A DNA stretch of 52,653 nt from Smittium mucronatum (Eukaryota > Kickxellomycota > Harpellomycetes > Harpellales > Legeriomycetaceae). The stretch lies in contig LSSL01004747.1 of NCBI GenBank assembly GCA_001953115.1, forward strand, positions 1 to 52,653, given 5' to 3'. This document shows, piece after piece, positions 1 through 14,921 of this stretch. The number at the start of each line of letters is the position of its first letter. Positions within the stretch are counted from its first letter, which is position 1. The notes beneath the pieces are model-generated. The model ran no database searches. It had not been told where the DNA came from and saw only the letters and a list, made by a program, of their open reading frames with translations. The position numbers and the translations under genes were made by a program.

Positions 1-3000
1 CACTGCATTATAGCCCTGTCACTAAAAATCAGATTCCCCTGTGTTAAATAACTAAAATCCGATCATCTACCACTAAAAATTTGGGTTTTTTTTTAGTTAT
101 ATTAAGAAATGTAAGTTAAAAAAGAATTGAAGAGCGGATTACATTAAGAAAAATCCTTTCTTTTTTTTAAAAAATAAATTCTGTATTAAAAAAAACTTTT
201 CAAACAGGAAATTGCCGGCTAGCTGAAATAATATCGATAATTTTTGAGGTCATTGAAATTAATTTAGGGTTATAGGCCTATGTTAAAATGTAAAAAATTA
301 TTGATAAAACAGTATGTAGATTTTTCAAGGGTTTAATAATTTCAGAAGGTGAAATTTTGAGAAAAGTACATATAATAGTATATTATGGAGGCTATTAGAA
401 TAATTTCTCCGGTCGAATTAAAAACTAGTAGCTGTTTTGGTGAAAAAGATATAAAGTATAATCAAAAAGATATCTCAAATATATTTGTACATTTCTTAAA
501 TTTAAATTCTCAGTGTAGAATATATATTGATTTTTAGCTACAGATAGTATAATTTCGGTGATGAAACACCGAGAAACTTTCATTTTATTTTTCGCATATA
601 ATTTCGAGGATGAATGCCGTTATTTGTTTGGTTGTTTTTTTTTACGGTGAGATAATAACTCTACTCATTTTAATTCATTTTAGTTCTAGGATAAAAATAC
701 CCGAATGTTAGGGTTTTATTTTGAAAATTTTATTTTATTTTATTTTATCTATTTTATGATTGATTAAGGACAATTTATTGGATAAAAAAATTATTAAAGT
801 TTTTTAGGGCTAATAATAGGTTTTAATAAGATTTTTTTGAAGTATTTAAAATGCAATCTCTGATTTCAAACACCCTTTTATTCACTAATCCTATTTTATA
901 TCATTTATCTAGTGTGTATATAATATGTGATATAATTTAGTCAAGCGATCACTTCATTATGTAATTTTTTTGTACATATTTAGGTGTTATTAAATTAAAA
1001 ACAAAAAAAATTCAATCCTGGAAATAGACTAATAAAAACTAATTTAGGTTCCAAATTTGACAAATTTTTCAATATATTGGATAATAAAACATTTCATCAT
1101 AAACTGTTAATGAAAAAAAAATAGAAAGGTTTTTTTTTACTAGATGATCTCCTAAGTATGACATTATCTATTCTAATTTACAAAATCAGTTTTAAAGTAA
1201 TGTTTTTTATTAAAAGCATTTCGTATACTTGTAAAAAAACTACACCCCCAGATATAAATAATCCCAATCTGTGATAATCACCCTGAAAAATTCCCTGAAA
1301 ACCCCCTTTATTCTATCTCATATAACTTAATCAGCTTTTTACTGAAACTAAAGTAAGCTATTTTGGAATTTTAATAAAATTAAATCTAATTAGTTTAAAC
1401 AACGTGTTTATTTATTTATTGAAGATTTATTAAATCAATAACTAAGAAATCGTTTTAATGATAAGTTAATCTTTAAAAAAATATATTTAAGCTTTTTTTT
1501 TCTAACTTTTTTACAAGTAATAGACATATTTTTAATCAAAAGTGATAGTCGAAACATATATTATTTATATAGAGTATTTATTAATTATGAGCCGCTTTTA
1601 GTTTACTTGTTAAGTTAACTAAAAAAATTCTCTTTTTGGAAATAGCGCTATGAAAATTGAAGATTTTTCATCGATTGGGTAATATCTTGACAATATGACC
1701 CAATTTATTATTTCAATATTTTTTTATTAATATTTTTTTTTTAAAATTTTTTCCTTTTTTAGGGAAAAATTTATGCATCTTTTAAATAGTAGAACGAGAA
1801 TAAAATCACTGCTGAATTATTCGAATATAATAATTTTAAAATAAAAAAAATTAGATGCTATAAATTAATCAGATTTCTTTTTTTATTTCCAGTATATAAA
1901 AAAATATTAATATTCATTAAATATTATATAAAATATTTGAATTATATTGAAACTGCCTTTAATTAAATATATTTAATTTCACTTGGATAATATTTTCAAA
2001 AAAACCATATTTTTATAACCCGAAAAAATGGTTACTATTTAAAAATTACAAAAAATATCTAATTATTTATTAATTATTTCAAATTATTTCAAAATATGGG
2101 AAAATCAGTTTGTAAATCTGATATTATTTTTTGAAATTAGCCAAACTTACTTTAGAAAATTTTGAGAATACAGTTTAATGTAGCTATTAACTAAAAAAAT
2201 ACATATTTAACGCAATATAACTTTTTTATTCACAAAAAATCACAACCAAATTTTTCGAATACCCAATTTAGGTTTTTTATGCCATACATTTGTTTTTATA
2301 TTACACAATTTTTAAATTATATTCAAAAAAAATTTGCATGGTATATTATAAGTTTTTATAATAAAAATATAATATAGTAAAATTCTAATATCATCAAGAT
2401 CATAATATTTATATTTTAGAAGCAGTTTTAGAACTGAAGGTAAATCAAATTTAAAAAATGACATCAATAATAATTTTTCTCCAAATTTAAAACTGTTCGA
2501 TTTAAGCGTATGTAACTTCTGTGTTTTTTTGATTAAAATACTAAAAGGGCTTCCTTAACAAAATAAAAATGTATTCAAGGGTAAAAAATATATCTAATTC
2601 ATATTTTTTGCGAAATTTTTGTAGTTACATTTTATAGACCATTATTTATATTATATCTGAAATATCTTTTTTTAAGTAAAAATTTATAGCTTTGATAACA
2701 TTTTATCTTTTATCTTTTTTTTTCTGATTTTATTTTCACATTTGAAATATAGCTATTTTGAATTTTTGCTTTTCTATTTATAATTTACTTTTTTAAACTA
2801 CAGTCTTAAGGTGTTTTTTTTCATTTAATTACAAGCTTAAATAAAAAATCGTATTAATATTTTTTATTTTTGGTATTTTGAACAGTTTCCAGAGTGTGGA
2901 AAAATATGAAATCAAAATATTAATTTGCTACTCATTTATTAATTCTGACATAGAATAACCTTTATAATTTCTCTATTTAAGCACAAATATAGCCACATAA

Positions 3001-5750
3001 AAGGATATACATCTTTTTATTATTAAAAAAATAGTCAAATTTATTTTATTATTTTTTAGCTTTTTTTTTAAAAAAACAAAATTTCTTAATATATATTCTA
3101 ACAAATATTATCTAAAAACTTTCATTGATTCTTAATACAACAAATGCATTTAATCAGATATTGGCACATAATCTACCTATTTTCGCATAAATACAAACTC
3201 GATTATATTTTTAATTAACATTATATAATATGAATTATTAAAAATGAGCCAAAAAACACAATTTTTTTAGATGTGCTAATTAAATACGATGAATATTGAA
3301 GTTTCAGATTTTCGTGTTTTAATAATGATATTTTTTTAAAAGATATTGATAATATATATATATATATATACATGAAGAGTTAAAAATAACCAAATTAGAG
3401 GGGTGGGATCAGTATATACATTATATCATATTTTTTTCACTATTTCAGCTATTATTAATGAGAAAACCTTTTCATTAGGTATTAGTTCACCATTTTCAAT
3501 AATCCTTATCATTTATTTAGCACAGCTCTTAATTGTGGCTATTTTAATTAAAATTTGGTCATAATAATAAAAAAATTCATGTACAACTATGTTTATGACA
3601 TAAACTACCAAAATTCGTTATTAGAAAATTTTTATTGTTTAGTTTCGAGAAAAAACCAAATATATAGTATAAAAACGAGATTTCTAAAAAATAAGAAATT
3701 TTAATAATTTTTGAATAATAAAATGATAAAAAGACATATAATTTTCAATTTAATTATATGTTCCATATGTTCAATTTTTGAATAAAAAACGAGAAAAAAA
3801 TGAAAAAAGTGTATACAGTTTTTTCGATTATTTATATATGTTGAATTTATAATGACAATTCCAAAATTATAAGTAACTTCTGAAAAACTGGTGGGTATTA
3901 TGAAAAGATAAATCAGATATTATATGTGCGAATTGAAAAAAAATCTTTATTTTGAAATTTAAAATGTGAATAATAATCAATCCATATTTAAAAATTGGCT
4001 GGTGATTTAATTATGGAAAAAAAATCATAAATTTAAATTTAATGATAAATTTATATTTATTTCATTTTTTATGTGGTATCTTTTTGATTTTTTTGATCTC
4101 TATATGATCGTGATCCAACTTTTTGGATATTATTATTGAATACTACCAATAGATTATTATCAAGTGTAATATTTTAAGTATCAAATGATATTTAAATTGG
4201 ATAAATATGCCAATAAAAGCATGTAAATTTTAATATTAAAAATAAACAGATGTAATTTGGTTTTTTACATCTATTTAAATAAATAATCCTATTCACGAAT
4301 AATGCAAATTCTTTTATAAATGAATGGTCACATTACAAAAAAATTACATTTTTTTTATAGTAAATACAAATATTTGATTGATTTTATGTGTAACTCATAT
4401 TATTGTGTCAATATTTAATTGGTATTCTTTTATTTTTTGGCTTATATTCATATCAGTAGTTAATATTTTTCCATTTTTACGTACTATTAGTTAATAAAAA
4501 ACAACAAACTTATCTTATTTATTTTTTCACTTATTATATTATTTAGATCGATAATCTTTTTAATAACACTTTAATATATTATTCAAATAATTAGGATCTA
4601 ATTGAACCCGTTTTAAAATCATTTCAAAGTAATTTTCTTCATCTTCATAGCTCCCCTAAAATATTATGAGATTTTTTAGGTTTAATTTCATTATCAGTTG
4701 TTTTATTAGATAAAATAAAATTAACAGAAATATAATCTCTAAATCAATAAAAAAATATCACATCCACACAGTGTTTACATCTAACTAACTAATATGTATA
4801 TAACTCATAATTTTCTAATTGATTTTTTTTGTCATTTGTATATAAGTAAAAATTTTTATTCATTTAATAAAAGACTAACATATATGTAAAGGTTCCTACG
4901 ATATTTTTTTAAGATAGCCATTTCTCAATTAAAAAACTAATTGATAACCCAAAAAATAACCCAAAATATTTTTATTGTAAAAACTCTGTATATTTTGCAT
5001 AATATAGTTTTAAATTTCGAAAATTTTGATTTTGATTTTGATTTTGATTATCATTTGTGAATTTTATCAACTGCTGAATTAATATCTTTTGAATAAAGGT
5101 GTAACCGTTTTACTTTAAAATATAGTGCTAGATCAAATATTCTCCTTATTTGTTAAAATATAAAAAATTATTTAGAGAAAAAATATACATCATTACTTTG
5201 ATACCTGTTAAAATTATTAAAATTTTCCGGTAACGTAAATTTTATTCTATTTTAAGAAGTGTGGAAAGTAAATTTGGCATAACTTAATAAATAAAATCAC
5301 TGGTGTATATCAAGAATAATAATAATATTTGGATCTCAAAAACCATCTATATTTTGAAAAGGTTTTATTTAATTTGAAAATAAAACATATATTAAGAAAT
5401 AATTCTCATAAAAAAAAAACACTTTTCTTTAATGTTGAATATCACTATATCCAAATCTAAGTATCGCTAAACTTTTATTGAAAATCACTCATTTTTATTT
5501 ACACATATCCTTTAGAACTTATTAATCATATAAAAAATTGAATAATATTTTTTAAAATTTACTGTTTTTTATTATATTTAATATAAAATATTAAATAAGT
5601 AAATTCTCTATTAAATGGCTAAAAAAAATTCATTCTACGTATATGTGAAAATAACTAATATTGTTGAAATCTTTATATAGGATTCTCAATCCCTAAATTA
5701 AATTTTTTTATAATTTGAAATCAATAATTTTTTTTATTAATATATATATA
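1..5750. other. AT-rich gene-free region
   Basis: No coding region, RNA gene or transposon end could be supported. The DNA is dominated by A and T homopolymers, and reading frames are closed every few codons on both strands. Simple repeats include a TA run near 3352-3370 and a short GATTTT array near 5022-5047. It may be decayed mobile DNA, but nothing in it is recognisable by eye. Confidence 0.6.
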
Positions 5751-7303
5751 CTGCGGATTTTGATCGATATTTAAATTTGATCCTTGATTGGTGATTTTAA
5801 GCCCTAATTGGATTTGATCTGTTTTATTTAAGAGGGAATTTTATCGGATATTATTAATTTTATTCAATTAAGGATTGAATAATATGAATGTCGATAAATC
5901 ACTATAATTTTTCACCACATCCAATTACTTGTGCCTAGTACTTTAAAAGAGGAATTCAATTTATTTCTGTTAAAAGAAAAATTTTCATTAAACATAAATA
6001 GATGCTTTTCTCTAAAATATTGCCAATAAATAAATTTATTATCTAGTTTACTTGAATAAAACTTTCTGGGTTAACTGAATATAATTTTTATTTATAACTC
6101 CGTTTTTAAATTCGATTTGGGGGGGGGGGTCATAGAATTTTATTTAAACGATTATTAATTTTTTTTCAGAATTTAACCCAAATGAAACTGTTTCGAAATA
6201 AAAATAGAATATTTATATTTTTAATATTTTGGTTTCTGTGGTAGATTGATTAATAGATCTTATTTATTTATTTATATTTATACTTTATTTTTATTTTTAT
6301 TTTTAAAAAAATATCATTTGTTAAAGTTATAGATATCGTGTTTTAAAGCGAAATAATTAAGCGATATTTAAAAAAATTAATCTTCTTATGCATAATAAGT
6401 ACTGAAAAATTTATTATATATTGGATATTTGTAAAAATCAAAAAAAAAAAATTTCTAATTTTTCCCTAAGATGGATTTCTTATTATACTATGAGCACTTT
6501 TATTGCTCTAACCGTGCTAAAAATGTATAATGTGGTGTATTAAATAAATTTGAATTCAAAAATAAAATAAGTAAAAATTAGATAATTTTATGTAAATTAT
6601 TTATATTTAAATTATATAAAATTTAAGTACAGAATTTTCTAAATATTTAACAAATTTAAAGTAAAAAAAATAAGTATATATATATATATAGAAGGTATGC
6701 GGATAACATTATTCAGTTTAATAGAATATAATCATTTTTCTAGCTAATCAAAATATGATTCTGTTAATTATGCTAATATTTTATATTTACAATCTTTCAA
6801 ACGTTATTATAGCTCTATTTCATCATTTATTATTATTATTATTATTTACCAATATAATATTAAAACTAAAACGGGTATTTAATTTTTGATTACTTGGTAT
6901 TTAATAAAAATAAGCGTCCTACCACCTTTAAAAATTTCTTTTTTAAAATAAAAAATCAATTTTTACAATAAATTAATATTTGAAATATAGAGCACGTCCT
7001 AGATTTAGTTTTTTTTCAAATTTTCATCTTAAGGCCATATCATTTTATTCGAGTTTATAATCAAGAATTTTTTTTTGTATTTAACCAGAAATAAATCAAA
7101 TCCACATTTAAAAGGATTAGGCAAAAATAAATGGGTATACTTTATATAAGCTATTCCCTCATCACTATTGGCCAACTTTTTATTTTATAAAATTAATATT
7201 ATTAAAAAAAATCCATCTCTTAATCAAATAAGATAAAATCCACTTAGGAATAAAAATCACTAGTTAAGGGTCAAATATACGTAGAGAAAAAAACTATGAA
7301 CAG
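5751..7303. mobile_element. Long-TIR non-coding element, copy A
   Basis: This is a 1.55-kb non-coding element bounded by imperfect inverted repeats of about 85 bp: left arm 5751-5832, right arm 7217-7303. The reverse complement of the left arm and the right arm share, in order, CTCTTAA, a GATCAAATCC/GATAAAATCC block, AAAATCACC/AAAATCACT and AAGGRTCAAAT. The ends read CTG...CAG. The whole length aligns to copy B at 39021-40517 in the same orientation; shared islands include a TAGAATAT block near 6720, ATAGAGCAC near 6989 and CAGAAATAAAT near 7086. No open frame of note lies inside. It is best read as an old non-autonomous DNA transposon. Long TIRs suggest a Mutator-like origin, but the superfamily is not proven and no clear target-site duplication is visible. 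The end positions come from the hand alignment and could be off by some bases. Confidence 0.75.
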
Positions 7304-10247
7304 AATTTATACTTATATATGATGTAAAAATTATAAATTTCTGATAGTTTTCATTAATAAAAAAACCTCAGTATCATCTTTAAAACTATTCTCGAAAACA
7401 TTATAGTTATGTTGTAAAATATATAGGCTATTGGTAAAAGTTATTTTATTGATTCAATGCCGGAAAAATATAAAAAATAATAATGTAGATTTGGTAAAGT
7501 AATATTTGGGTTTTCGAGTTTTTTCCATTGAGAATTTTATGGGGATTTTCTATTTTCTTTTAATCTTTTCTCAAAAAAATTGCGTGAGAGTGGCTGAAAA
7601 AGTGTTCCTATAAAAAAAGATAGATCATATTTTATATTTAATTTTACATTTAACAATATTTTATTCTTATTCATGCTTAGTTAATAATATGGATACTATA
7701 CTCTAAAAAATCACTTCCAATGAAAGCAAAATAAAAATAAAAAAAGGATGAGAATAAATCAAAACAATTAACAAAAAAATTGTGAGTAATATAATTTATT
7801 AAAATAATCAGTTTTTTAATAAATAGAAAATAAGGTAAAACTAGGCTCAGAGTCATCAAAATAGAACTTTTTTTGATTTTTTAAATACTTATGGTAGGAA
7901 ATTATAAAGTTTTTTGCATTTTGGAATGGATATTTTTCGAATCTTTAAACTTATTTTTTTTTCATTAAAATTCATTTTATCTTTTTTATTAGAGGCATAT
8001 TCTATTTAACGAGCATGAATAGCCTTTTTGGTCAAATATTTTTTTTCCTAAAATTAATAGGCTAATTTAAATATCGAATTGTAGAAATAGTTAATATTTG
8101 GAAAATATAAATAAAATTAAAAACATTTTCAAATTGCATATTTCAGAGTTTCCGTAAATATTTTATTTTTCGCGTTTTTATAAAATCATCGTTTTTCCAT
8201 TTATAAGAATTAAATCGATTCAATTTTTATTTAAAAATTTCAGTAGATTTTACCGTAAATTTAATAATTTTAATGTAAAATAATTAAAACAACCCAAGTA
8301 TATATAAAAAGAATTTTTTTTATCGTGGTGTAATTTTATTAGTTTAAAATCAAATTTCGAGTTTATATGAAATTTCTTCAAAATAAGGATCTATACGTAA
8401 AACCTAATGATGGCGAAAAAGGCACTATTTCAAATAATTTATCCAATAAATGGAATTCAAATGAAACAGAAAATTTATTTGTTTCTTAGATTAAAATTAA
8501 AAAAATGACGATTGCAGACAGGATAAACCATGAGATATACTAAACCAATCTTAGAAAAATATTAAATTCGAATAAACGAAAAAGTATCATATTAAACTGT
8601 GGGATAGTTGGTATTTATTAAATATTATAACAAAATAAATACCAAAAAGTTTTAATTTTCAGTTATAAATTTTGTTAATTCAAAATTGGAAATTTTGGCA
8701 GTACTGAAATCTTAATTAAAATAATGTTAAAACAAATTTTTTAAATCATAACCGATTAAAAAATGTACTTTAATGGTAATTGTCTATATATTTTATGGAG
8801 TTTTTTGGGGGGAATTTAACATCATTTTTTTTAGAGCTCGATTCTATATCCCCCCCCCCCACAAAATTAGCTGGCCTGAATCTGAGCTAAAGTTTTGTGG
8901 GGGGGTTTTTTTCTGGGAAATTAAAATTAATAAACAGATTTAATTCGTATATTCATATTTATTTTTTTAAAAAAACCCAGTGTAATTAAATAACTCTTTT
9001 TTCAATTTTTTCCCTCAGATAGAACATAAATTATTGTGAGTTTCAATATATATATTACGGTTATATAGAATCATAAATACTTATTTTAAAAATATCATAT
9101 AAAATCTTCTTTACTATTTTAAATTTTATTGAGAGAAGGTGAATATTTCACACAATTTTTTATATAAGTTTATTTTATTAAGATTGATATTTTTCAATGT
9201 TTTAAAATAAAGGGTTTATACCATATTTTAAACATCTAAATTTTCAAAAATTAAAATTTTATCACTATTTAATTCGATCAAATCATTTTCAAGATCTTAT
9301 TTTTATAATTACTGTGATAAATAAATAAATAAATAAATTTCAGAAATATTAGAAATTAAGCACCACTCTCTGAATAATATATATGCGGATATATATTTTT
9401 TTGTATTTTCGATGGGTTGGAAAGAAGTTTAAAACAAATACAAAATGTTTTTTAAATTTAGGAAAATATGTATATTTTGAATTTTGACGAGTAATATATA
9501 TTCACATAATGTTTTATATACCGAAGGAAAAATTAAATTAAAAAGTCGAAAATTCAAAATATATAGCTTGGTGACCTTTTATTTGGAAAAAAATACTTTT
9601 GGTATATCAGTTTAATGATTTTTGAGCTTTATTTTATTAAGATTACAACTAATGATAGTTTATGCTTTTAACTGGGTGTATTTATCATTTTATAATGATA
9701 AAAGTACACAAAAGTTCAGTTAATAAAATACCTTCTTAATAGCATAATTGACGAAGAGCTCGGAGATAAATTTAAAAATAATTATAACCATATGGCCCAA
9801 GAAAGAAAAAATGAAAACAGATGATTGATAATTTTTAAATCAACCGCATTGTCCGTGGATTTTGTTTGGATAAAAATAAGCAATAATGCAACAAAGTCAC
9901 AGACCTGTTTTTATTTATTTATTTTTAAAAAAAGCCCACATGTTTCTAATATTTTGATATAACCAAATTTATTTCCTTAAGGTTTTAAAAATCGGGAGAG
10001 AAAATAAGCCTTATTTCAAAGTTTTATTTCATTTTTTTATCAATGATTTCTAAAAATGGCGAATGATAAATGATTTACAACCATTAAATCAAGTATTCTA
10101 TTAATAGTTTGAAGGTGGTTCATTTTTACCCAATAATGAGTATAAAAATTAATATGATCACCTAGCGAAATATTCTGACTAAAAAATAAATTCTTAGACA
10201 TGATTATAGTTAATCAACCTTTTAGGGATTTAAATATAGATCTGGCC
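7304..10247. other. AT-rich gene-free region
   Basis: Apart from the C/G-run hairpin at 8850-8905 and short AAAT repeats near 9322-9340, I see no gene, RNA or element end. The longest open frames are poor in G and C, resemble no family I know, and are compatible with chance. Confidence 0.55.
8850..8905. repeat. Hairpin with C-run and G-run arms
   Basis: The left arm is a run of 11 C followed by ACAAAATTAGCT. The right arm is AGCTAAAGTTTTGTG followed by a run of G. The arms pair over about 19 bp with a two-base bulge, around a loop of about 12 bp. C and G homopolymers are rare in this window, so the inverted placement is striking. It could be a very small palindromic transposon derivative or a polymerase-slippage hotspot. 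Confidence 0.7.
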
Positions 10248-10324
10248 TCTATTTGCACAGCCGGAGATCTTCTATTTGCACAGCTGGAGATCTTCTATTT
10301 GCACAGCTGGAGATCTTCTGTTTG
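10248..10324. repeat. 23-bp tandem repeat, 3.3 copies
   Basis: Three head-to-tail 23-bp units lie at 10248-10270, 10271-10293 and 10294-10316, followed by a decaying fourth start. The unit reads TCTATTTGCACAG followed by CYGGAGATCT. Units 2 and 3 are identical and unit 1 differs by one base (C for T). The array is richer in G and C than its surroundings. It is a minisatellite; no role can be read from the sequence. Confidence 0.9.
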
Positions 10325-11467
10325 AAAATACAAAACATAAACTCACGTATAACCAGTGAGTATAACCCAATCGTCTGTTTGATGTAATATTAAGGAATTT
10401 CCAACTAAATTCCGTAATAATAATAAAAAGAACCAATTTTAAGACAAAATTTTGATAACTACTACTTTTTAAGGACTAAAGAGATGCACTCCTTAATGTT
10501 TTGTGAAGAAATTCTAGACAATGATGAGTTTATTTATTCAACGTATTTAATATGCTTATGGGTAAATTATTTAACTAAAGCAAAATTTTAGATATGGGAT
10601 GGGTTAGCATGTCGAGAGACATGATCAAAGGCTAAATGTATTTAAAAAATACTTCAATAAATAACCAATTTAGATAAATGTGAGCTGGAAAGCATGTATG
10701 TTTATGGTTAGACTATAGGTTTAAATATGCATTTTACAGCTAATGATATGGATATATATGCTTTTATTTGGATTCAATTTAATGGATTATATGAAAGAAA
10801 CTGGCTGGACGGAAGTGGTTTCACAAGGAAGTCGGGGACAAACTAAAGTTTAGGAAATATTTCTAGGATTTAGCCTGCTAACAATGCATATTGAACTGAG
10901 GCGGAATTTTAAAAAGCAAAGATAAGTTCTTGGAGGTTTTACTAACACAAAGGGCAATTATTCAACAAATCATGACCCTATTGATAGCGTGTCACAGACA
11001 AACCATATTTATGCTACTTTCTATAAAGACCGAAAATATAAAAATGAGATTTTAGCCATTCTGAAACAAGGGTCTAAAAGCTATGCAAACTGAACGAGCA
11101 TAGACGATTAGATTAGCTGTGAGGTGTAGCACACTTTTTCCCAATGGTTATCATTTTAAAGGCATAGATGGCGTAATAAATCAAAGCGAGTAATTAAAAC
11201 CACATTCACGCAAGCACTGAATAATCAAAATAGACCTTTTTTTTTTGTAACACGAAATAATAAACCAAATGGTGTTCATTATTTTGTTTTTTCACAGCGT
11301 ATCAAAACAAAAGACAGATCAAGATCGCGTACCTTGTACTCTAGCAAAAACAATTTAATTGGCTATAATAAAGCTGTTTTGTCAACATATTTGGTCTGTC
11401 CTCACCAAAATGCATTGCATTGCCATTGCAAATGGTGCGTTAGCTCTAAATTAAATTTTACTATATG
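10325..11467. other. Intergenic, no gene recognised
   Basis: This stretch is less AT-rich than the flanks. All frames are interrupted by stops and none resembles a family I know. It may be old transposon sequence, since it adjoins the TIR element that begins at 11468. Confidence 0.5.
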
Positions 11468-12156
11468 CAGTAGATATCGGATTAAGTCCGCGTTTTGAAA
11501 ACCATTTTTTGAATGAGAATTAGGTTGTTATGCTAACAATGTCCGAGCGAATGTATGGAGCTTAATTTTTCAATTGTATCCAATTATAAATCAATAGAAA
11601 ATGAATTTAAACCTTTACCATTTGATAACAATAATGGATATTAACCCTTTCCGGGCCCAAATTTGTGCCATTCCCCTATTTGCGTATATTTACAATTACA
11701 ATTGGTTCAAAAATATGATCAGCCCAATAGTATACAAATAAAATTAAACTAATAATAACATTAAGAGAAAAGTGAAAGCCATTTTTTGTACCATCGCCCC
11801 TGAAAGAGTTGAATCAACTCCTATTCCAATACTTTAATTGGGTACATTAAAACATGTCTCCTAACTTTCTTATTATTTACACAGCTGAAAATATGTAGGT
11901 GCATTAATGATATTAGAAGATAATTGGTCTAAAAATAAAATTGGGGATAATGTTCCCAAAAAGGAATAAATGTTAAAATTTATTCCGAATTTAGATATAT
12001 ATTAGCCAAAAAGCGCTCATAAAAATGTTAGGAGAATATTGGGCTTGGCCTATAATTATCGCTTTAAAAAAATTCAGCTTCTTAAACAATAGATATTTTT
12101 TGGACAAAAGTCAATTGCGGAAATGATAAAACGCGCACTTAATCCGATATATACTG
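11468..12156. mobile_element. MITE-like element with 29-bp TIRs
   Basis: Inverted copies of a 29-bp sequence lie at 11468-11496 and 12128-12156 and agree at 27 of 29 positions. The arm reads CAGTA, then ATATCGGATTAAGT, then CGCGTTTT. The CAGT start resembles pogo/Tigger-type Tc1-mariner ends, but the expected flanking TA is absent: TG flanks both sides. The 689-bp span has no transposase frame, so if mobile it was non-autonomous. A 172-bp piggyBac-like sequence appears to be nested inside it. Confidence 0.65.
11641..11812. mobile_element. Possible nested piggyBac-like MITE
   Basis: The left end reads TTAACCCTTTCCGGG. The reverse complement of the right end reads TTCAACTCTTTCAGGGG, which agrees at about 12 of 16 positions. 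Both have the piggyBac pattern of a TTAA target followed by CCCTTT-like termini; the right TTAA has become TTGA. The 172-bp interior is non-coding. The ends are short and degenerate, so this could be coincidence. Confidence 0.35.
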
Positions 12157-13530
12157 TGGCCAGCTATTATATACTTTACTTATTTTTCCGTGAAGAAAAT
12201 GTTTATTCCAATGAGATAATAGTTATAAAAAAGGGCTAATACTAGCCTATATATAAATGACTGATTTAGTGATGACGAATAAATTAATAATATGAAAATA
12301 TATAGTGGAATCAACCTATAAGGTTTATATTCTTGCAAGTACATTTCGCTTTTTTTTAGATCAAAGCATATGCTAATGGCTCTGACACTTGAATGATTGT
12401 GATTTACGGTATAATTTCGAATTATTTATTGTTAATCATTTTTAACAAATAGTTTATAGGTAAAAAATTCCAGCCGATTATATTAAATAAAAATAGCCAA
12501 CTGTAGCCATTGTTATTCGTAATCACATTACTAATTAGATATTCAGCTGATAATAGCCTAAATTTATTGGATAAAAAATAATATATAAATGTCCCTTTTT
12601 TAGTTATAGGGGTCAAATATAAAATATAAAATGACCAATAGATTTTCTAAAAATTGAATTAAACCAATAATATTGTGATTTTTTATAAGGGCTTGGTAAT
12701 TCAAAATCAGAGGTATAATTACCGGTGTGGACAGCTAAAGGCTATTTTTAATGGATAGCAAGATCTGGTAAATGGGAGAGAAGTGTGAGGGGAGGGTATG
12801 AGGAGGTATCCAGCGAGTGGAACCAAAAATATCCAATGAAATGCGAAAAAAATCCTCTGAAAAATAACACGCTTTGAGATTTCCAAGCTGATTATTAATC
12901 GATGGCATACAAATAGACCAGAGAAGTGAAAAGTCTACCACCAATAAACAGGAGAGGCTCGCTATAACTTGATGTAGAATAATCTAAATATCCGCAGAAA
13001 ATTTTTTTACGACACAATTTACTGCTATACTCCACTTAGGTATATTTCATATTTGATACTTTCGAGCCTTCTGATTTTGAATTTCATTCCGGTCATTGTA
13101 AGTTCAAAGCCCATCCTTCCTAAATCTTGACTGTGTTATTTCAAGACCCTTTCCAATCTCTATACATCCCTCTTTTTGCTCAGTTTCAGCTTGATTATCA
13201 TACTCGACTTTAATATTCTACTTTACTTCGCAAGAACTTTCTTACATTTGGGTTTACATATTATTTTAGATATCTTTTCGACCTCCGAACTTCCATCCCT
13301 TCAAAATATTTTATTATTCTGATTTAATCGTTTCTGATTATCAATCTATTTGGAGTTTTCATTTAAAATCAATTGCACATCCTGAAAACATAAAATTCAC
13401 ACCACCTTATATATACTATAATAAGAGGTATTTGTTTTAAAAGTCTTTTTTTTTATTATATTTCATTCATTATTTGTCCCGACATCTTGATTAAAAAAGC
13501 TCATCTCTCTACTAAGATCAAACAAGTAAA
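12157..13530. other. Upstream region of the PP1 gene
   Basis: There is no supported gene here. The last 450 bp are T/C-rich on the plus strand and lead into the PP1 start codon, so promoter and 5' UTR probably lie here. Short open frames at 12422-12616 and 12735-12944 (minus) show no recognisable similarity. Confidence 0.5.

Positions 13531-14921
<1,391 letters not shown>

Noticed and set aside
1..120. Possible third copy of the long-TIR element at the left edge (AAAATCC and CACTAAAAAT motifs)
   Set aside because: The order and spacing do not match the TIR consensus, and no partner end is found.
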